Source: Gammaproteobacteria bacterium | GTDB taxonomy: Bacteria > Pseudomonadota > Gammaproteobacteria > Francisellales > CACEW01 | NCBI GenBank assembly: GCA_028282045.1 | Contig: JANQIS010000101.1 | Span: forward strand, 1-7,882 | DNA length: 7,882 nt | Direction: 5' to 3' | Shown: in pieces, positions 4,962 to 7,882 of the stretch | How the letters are laid out: each line of letters begins with the position of its first letter | Numbering within the stretch: position 1 is the stretch's first letter | Translations under genes and position numbers: made by a program | The notes under the pieces: model-generated | Told to the model about the DNA's origin: nothing | The model's database searches: none | The model's input: the letters and a program-made list of their open reading frames with translations, nothing else

Positions 4962-6206
4962 ATGAAGATACAATGGCAGTTGTTATGGTCCAGGCTGGTG
5001 ATCACCAGTACTTTATTGGGTTTTGCCTCCGGCCTGCCTCTTGCACTAACCACCGGTACATTACAGGCATGGTATACTACCTCCGGAGTCTCACTTATTG
5101 CTATTGGATCGGTCACTTTGATTGGTCAACCCTATATTTATAAGTTTATCTGGGCACCGTTAATGGACCGCTTTATTCCACCAGTGCTCGGACGCCGGCG
5201 AGGTTGGATCATTATCACGCAGTTGGCATTAATTGCTGGTATTGCTGTCATGTCGATCTTCTCACCCACTTCGCACGGGCATATTTTGTTTTGGCTAGCC
5301 TGTTTAGTTGCTTTTTTATCTGCTTCACAAGATATTTCTATTAATGGTTGGATGGCCGACGTAAGCCACCAGCAAACACGAGGTCTGATTGCTGCTGCCT
5401 ATATTACTGGTTATCGCTTTGCTGTAATTGTCTCAGGTGCGCTTGCTATGGTAATGGCACAGCGCATTGGCTGGCACACCACCTATCTTATTATGGCTGC
5501 ATTAATGTTTATAGGTATCCTGACAACGTGTTTTACTCAGGAGCCTGACTATACCATTCATGAAATCCAAGGTAGTTGGTCACAGCGTGTTACCTTACCT
5601 TTCATCGCATTCTTTAGACGTTATGGGCTTAAGCTTGGTATTGGTGTTGTTTTAGTAATGATTCTCTACAAGTTCGCAGATGCCTTTGCTCTGACGCTCA
5701 ATACCGCATTTTTATTACGTGGTATGCACTTTAGCCTGACGGACGTTGGCACGGTGAATAAAGCCTTTGGTATGGTCTCCAGTATTATTGGCGGGATTAT
5801 CGGTGGGCTGTTAATGACACGTTTTTCATTATTCAAATCGCTGTTTTATTTCGGCATTTTGCAGGTCATCTCTAATCTGGCTTTTGTATGGTTAGCCTTA
5901 GTAGGGACACATTTTTATGCGTTAGCCACGACTGTTTTTATCGAACAATTCTGTGGCGGTTTAGGTAATACTGCTTTTGTAGCTTTGATTATGGCGTTGT
6001 GCGATCAGGAATATAGTGCTGCACAATTTGCGCTACTAACAGCATTGACTTCCATTGGGCGCGTATACCTTGGGCCACCAGCAGCAATCTTAGTTGATCA
6101 TGTCGGTTGGATCTGGTTCTACCTTATTTCTTGCTTTGTTGGCTTACCGGGGGTATTTTTGCTTTTTAGTATTCGCAAGGTCATCAGAGAAGCCGGCAGT
6201 CAATAA
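4962..6206 (+). CDS. ampG: AmpG-family muropeptide permease (MFS)
   Basis: A 414-residue, highly hydrophobic protein with about 12 membrane segments and the AmpG/PAT branch signatures of the major facilitator superfamily: LLGFASGLPLALTTGTLQAW (18-37), IGQPYIYKFIWAPLMDR (54-70) followed by LGRRRGW (76-82), ASQDISINGWMAD (121-133), LYKFADAF (235-242) and FIEQFCGGLGNTAFVALIMALC (326-347). AmpG imports GlcNAc-anhydroMurNAc muropeptides across the inner membrane for cell-wall recycling, and in some species this feeds beta-lactamase induction. E. coli AmpG is 491 residues; this one matches the shorter, 12-segment form without the extra C-terminal helices. The start has only a weak ribosome binding site (AAGTGAT), but the family motif begins soon after. 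No ampR or ampC is nearby. It ends inside the convergent lpxL gene (7-base overlap). Paralogues in this branch may carry other substrates. Confidence 0.88.
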   Translation: MKIQWQLLWSRLVITSTLLGFASGLPLALTTGTLQAWYTTSGVSLIAIGSVTLIGQPYIYKFIWAPLMDRFIPPVLGRRRGWIIITQLALIAGIAVMSIFSPTSHGHILFWLACLVAFLSASQDISINGWMADVSHQQTRGLIAAAYITGYRFAVIVSGALAMVMAQRIGWHTTYLIMAALMFIGILTTCFTQEPDYTIHEIQGSWSQRVTLPFIAFFRRYGLKLGIGVVLVMILYKFADAFALTLNTAFLLRGMHFSLTDVGTVNKAFGMVSSIIGGIIGGLLMTRFSLFKSLFYFGILQVISNLAFVWLALVGTHFYALATTVFIEQFCGGLGNTAFVALIMALCDQEYSAAQFALLTALTSIGRVYLGPPAAILVDHVGWIWFYLISCFVGLPGVFLLFSIRKVIREAGSQ

Positions 6207-7117
6207 AATGAAGGTTCGCCTTCAGGACGAGTTTTAAAACGCTTATGCAACCATAAGTATTGTGAAGGAAAGCGTCGAATAAACTCACCCATATAATCAC
6301 TGTATTGCTGTATATCTGTAATCTCATCGTCACTTGGAAACGATTCAAGCGGCGGATGAATCTCACCATACAAATGTCCTACTGTGTGGGGGCGGCGTGC
6401 AAAGAAACAAGGCAAGACGATAGCTTCACCCAAGGCTGCCAAACGACCCACTACTTTCAATGTCGCCGTTGGCACACCCATAAAATCGACAAACACAGAG
6501 CGCTTTTGACCAAAATCCTGATCAGGAGCATACCACAATACACCACCCGAGCGCAGATGCTGTATCATTGCTCTCATGTTATTACGATCAATGATACCGC
6601 TGACATAGCGCAAACGCCCATGGCTAATCACCTGTTCAAAGCCCATACTCTGATGGACACGAGCCACCACTTTGAACTCACTGTACTTATGAAAGATACG
6701 CCCAGCTAATTCCATTGGTAAAAAATGGCCTCCTAGCAGCAAAATACCCTTGCCGGTTTTAAGCGCTGCTTCAAAGTGTTCTAATCCTTTGGCTTCGTAC
6801 TGAATCAAGCGTTTGAAACGTGAATTGGAAGCATTCCAGGCAAAACTGGTTTCAAATAAACTGATACCGACATCATCATAGTGCTGATGAAATAATGCTT
6901 CACGCTGTGTCTCATTAAGTTGAGCAAAGCAATGTTTGAGGTTTTGCCGCACCACATGTCGCCGCGATGGAATAATCCCCTTGAGCAATCTACCCACACC
7001 ACGTCCCAGAGTGTATTGCCAACGTAACGGTAGGCAATTTAACAGCTTTAATAACACATAACAAAGCCATGCAAACCAACAGCGTGGGTGACAATAAGTC
7101 CAAAAACATGTACGCAT
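6200..7117 (-). CDS. lpxL: Lipid A biosynthesis late acyltransferase (LpxL/HtrB type)
   Basis: A 305-residue protein (E. coli LpxL has 306) of the LpxL/LpxM/LpxP acyltransferase family. It opens with HPRCWFAWL like the HPRYWLTWL of LpxL and one N-terminal membrane segment. The catalytic HX4E is H131-E136 in LLLGGHFLPMELAG. Also visible are GRLRYVSGIIDRNNMRAMI (167-185), LWYAPDQDFG (194-203), and the end PSQYLWLHKRFKTRPEGEPSFY, nearly identical to that of E. coli LpxL. The YAPD-x-D form is the LpxL/LpxP type rather than LpxM. It adds a secondary acyl chain from acyl-ACP to Kdo2-lipid IVA at the inner membrane. ATG at 7117 is preferred; a TTG directly before it (7120) is possible, with AGGA 7 bases before TTG and 10 before ATG. 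It lies 35 bases after ppiD, probably in the same operon, and overlaps the end of ampG. LpxL versus LpxP cannot be decided. Confidence 0.93.
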   Translation of the reverse strand: MRTCFWTYCHPRCWFAWLCYVLLKLLNCLPLRWQYTLGRGVGRLLKGIIPSRRHVVRQNLKHCFAQLNETQREALFHQHYDDVGISLFETSFAWNASNSRFKRLIQYEAKGLEHFEAALKTGKGILLLGGHFLPMELAGRIFHKYSEFKVVARVHQSMGFEQVISHGRLRYVSGIIDRNNMRAMIQHLRSGGVLWYAPDQDFGQKRSVFVDFMGVPTATLKVVGRLAALGEAIVLPCFFARRPHTVGHLYGEIHPPLESFPSDDEITDIQQYSDYMGEFIRRFPSQYLWLHKRFKTRPEGEPSFY

Positions 7118-7152
7118 CAATACACTATCCTACCAGGCATTTTCACTATCAA

Positions 7153-7882
7153 CTAGTTAATTTGGATATTTTTAGTATATTGTATGGTTGCCTGATGTTT
7201 TGCAGTGGCAACAAAGTCATTAAGTAAGGTAACAGCATATAATTGCCTCAAAGCACTTTGATAAATTTGCTGGTCTGCTGCAGAAGGTTGCTTGACTGAT
7301 ACGGATAACAACTTCACCACTGCTGCATTACCATCGGAGAGCTTCACCGCAAACACAAGTGGTTTGTCTTGTTTAGGCATACCATGTGTAAATACACTGG
7401 CTAGTAAAGCGCTATCCACATTGCTGCTTTTACGGGTTAATTGCTTCGATTGCCAAGTACCACCATGATGAGCATCAGGATCTTGTTGCAATACCTGCAC
7501 TAGCTCATTAGCTTGATGCATTGCTAACCTGGTACTATCTTGCTGGGCCAGCACAGTAATGATTTGTGGGCGCACTTGAGCTAGTGGTTTTACCTTGGCA
7601 CTTTGATAATCAACAGCCCGAACCACAACAACTTCTTCGGGAGAAATTTGGATCAGATCACTGTTATTCCCTTGCACAAGCACGTCAGGGTTGAATACTG
7701 TATTAATCACCTTTTTATGGGCAAGGATGCCCGTGTGTGCTCCAGCTTGCGTTACGTAGCCGGTAGTATTCACCGGCACTCCCAATGCCTTAGCCGCTGC
7801 TTCTAGCCCACGATTGTGCTTAAACGTTATATTAGCTAATTGATTAGCCATATTGCTTAACTTTTGCTGGGCTTTCTCATGA
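7153..7882 (-). CDS. ppiD: Periplasmic folding chaperone PpiD, C-terminal part (partial, cut by right edge)
   Basis: The frame is open from the right edge to the TAG at 7153, giving 242 residues with no stop; the internal ATG at 7851 is not the start. The sequence resembles the region after the parvulin domain of PpiD: LANITFKHNRGLEAAAKALGVPVNTTGYVTQAG, then ISPEEVVVVRAVDYQSAKVKPLAQVRPQI (E. coli has HVMVLRVKDHKPAKPKPLAEVR), and a predicted helical C-terminus (LLNDFVATAKHQATI). PpiD is anchored in the inner membrane by one N-terminal helix, sits by the SecYEG translocon and acts as a chaperone for newly exported proteins; its anchor, SurA-like and parvulin domains lie outside this window. The C-terminal region is the least conserved part, so the call rests on these motifs and architecture. 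lpxL follows after 35 bases on the same strand. Confidence 0.8.
   Translation of the reverse strand, partial: HEKAQQKLSNMANQLANITFKHNRGLEAAAKALGVPVNTTGYVTQAGAHTGILAHKKVINTVFNPDVLVQGNNSDLIQISPEEVVVVRAVDYQSAKVKPLAQVRPQIITVLAQQDSTRLAMHQANELVQVLQQDPDAHHGGTWQSKQLTRKSSNVDSALLASVFTHGMPKQDKPLVFAVKLSDGNAAVVKLLSVSVKQPSAADQQIYQSALRQLYAVTLLNDFVATAKHQATIQYTKNIQIN

Noticed and set aside
6305..6709. 134-codon plus-strand ORF
   Set aside because: Antisense to lpxL, which has catalytic motifs and full-length match to its family; the antisense product resembles nothing.
7849..7851. ATG as the start of the PpiD reading frame
   Set aside because: The frame stays open without a stop to the window edge and the protein matches only the C-terminal part of PpiD, so the gene begins outside.

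Overview
The window reads as a core chromosomal segment of a moderately AT-rich Gram-negative gammaproteobacterium. The evidence is a CsrA with the classic next-door tRNA-Ser(GCT), TldD, PpiD, an E. coli-like LpxL acyltransferase, an AmpG-type muropeptide permease and a GT9 (heptosyltransferase-family) glycosyltransferase. The low GC and compact AmpG might suit a Legionellales-like lineage, but this is inference; no marker in the window fixes the genus.

Layout, left to right. (1) 1-700, minus: N-terminal half of tldD, running off the left edge. (2) 825-909, minus: tRNA-Leu(TAG) with its own promoter at 957-985. (3) 1031-3464, minus: a tight three-gene envelope operon, transcribed AsmA-like anchored protein, then bacterial PH-domain membrane protein, then GT9 glycosyltransferase; the last two share one base (TAATG). 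(4) 3465-3798: non-coding, with short direct and inverted repeats. (5) 3799-4199, minus: tRNA-Ser(GCT) and csrA, each with a clear sigma-70-type promoter; csrA starts at a GTG at 4199. (6) 4200-4961: a 760-base non-coding or nearly non-coding region between divergent csrA and ampG, with a possible 39-residue membrane peptide ORF and several promoter-like boxes. (7) 4962-6206, plus: ampG. (8) 6200-7117, minus: lpxL, convergent with ampG and overlapping it by 7 bases. (9) 7153-7882, minus: C-terminal part of ppiD, running off the right edge.

Most genes serve the cell envelope: periplasmic protein folding (PpiD), lipid A acylation (LpxL), sugar transfer to LPS or another glycolipid (GT9), peptidoglycan recycling (AmpG), and two membrane-anchored proteins of unknown role. 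CsrA is the one global regulator. I see no phage, transposon, CRISPR array, toxin-antitoxin pair or defence island. I did not find a clear undescribed system. The points most worth a second look are the tandem-repeat tail of the AsmA-like protein, the leader of csrA, the short membrane ORF beside csrA, and the repeats near the two tRNA genes.
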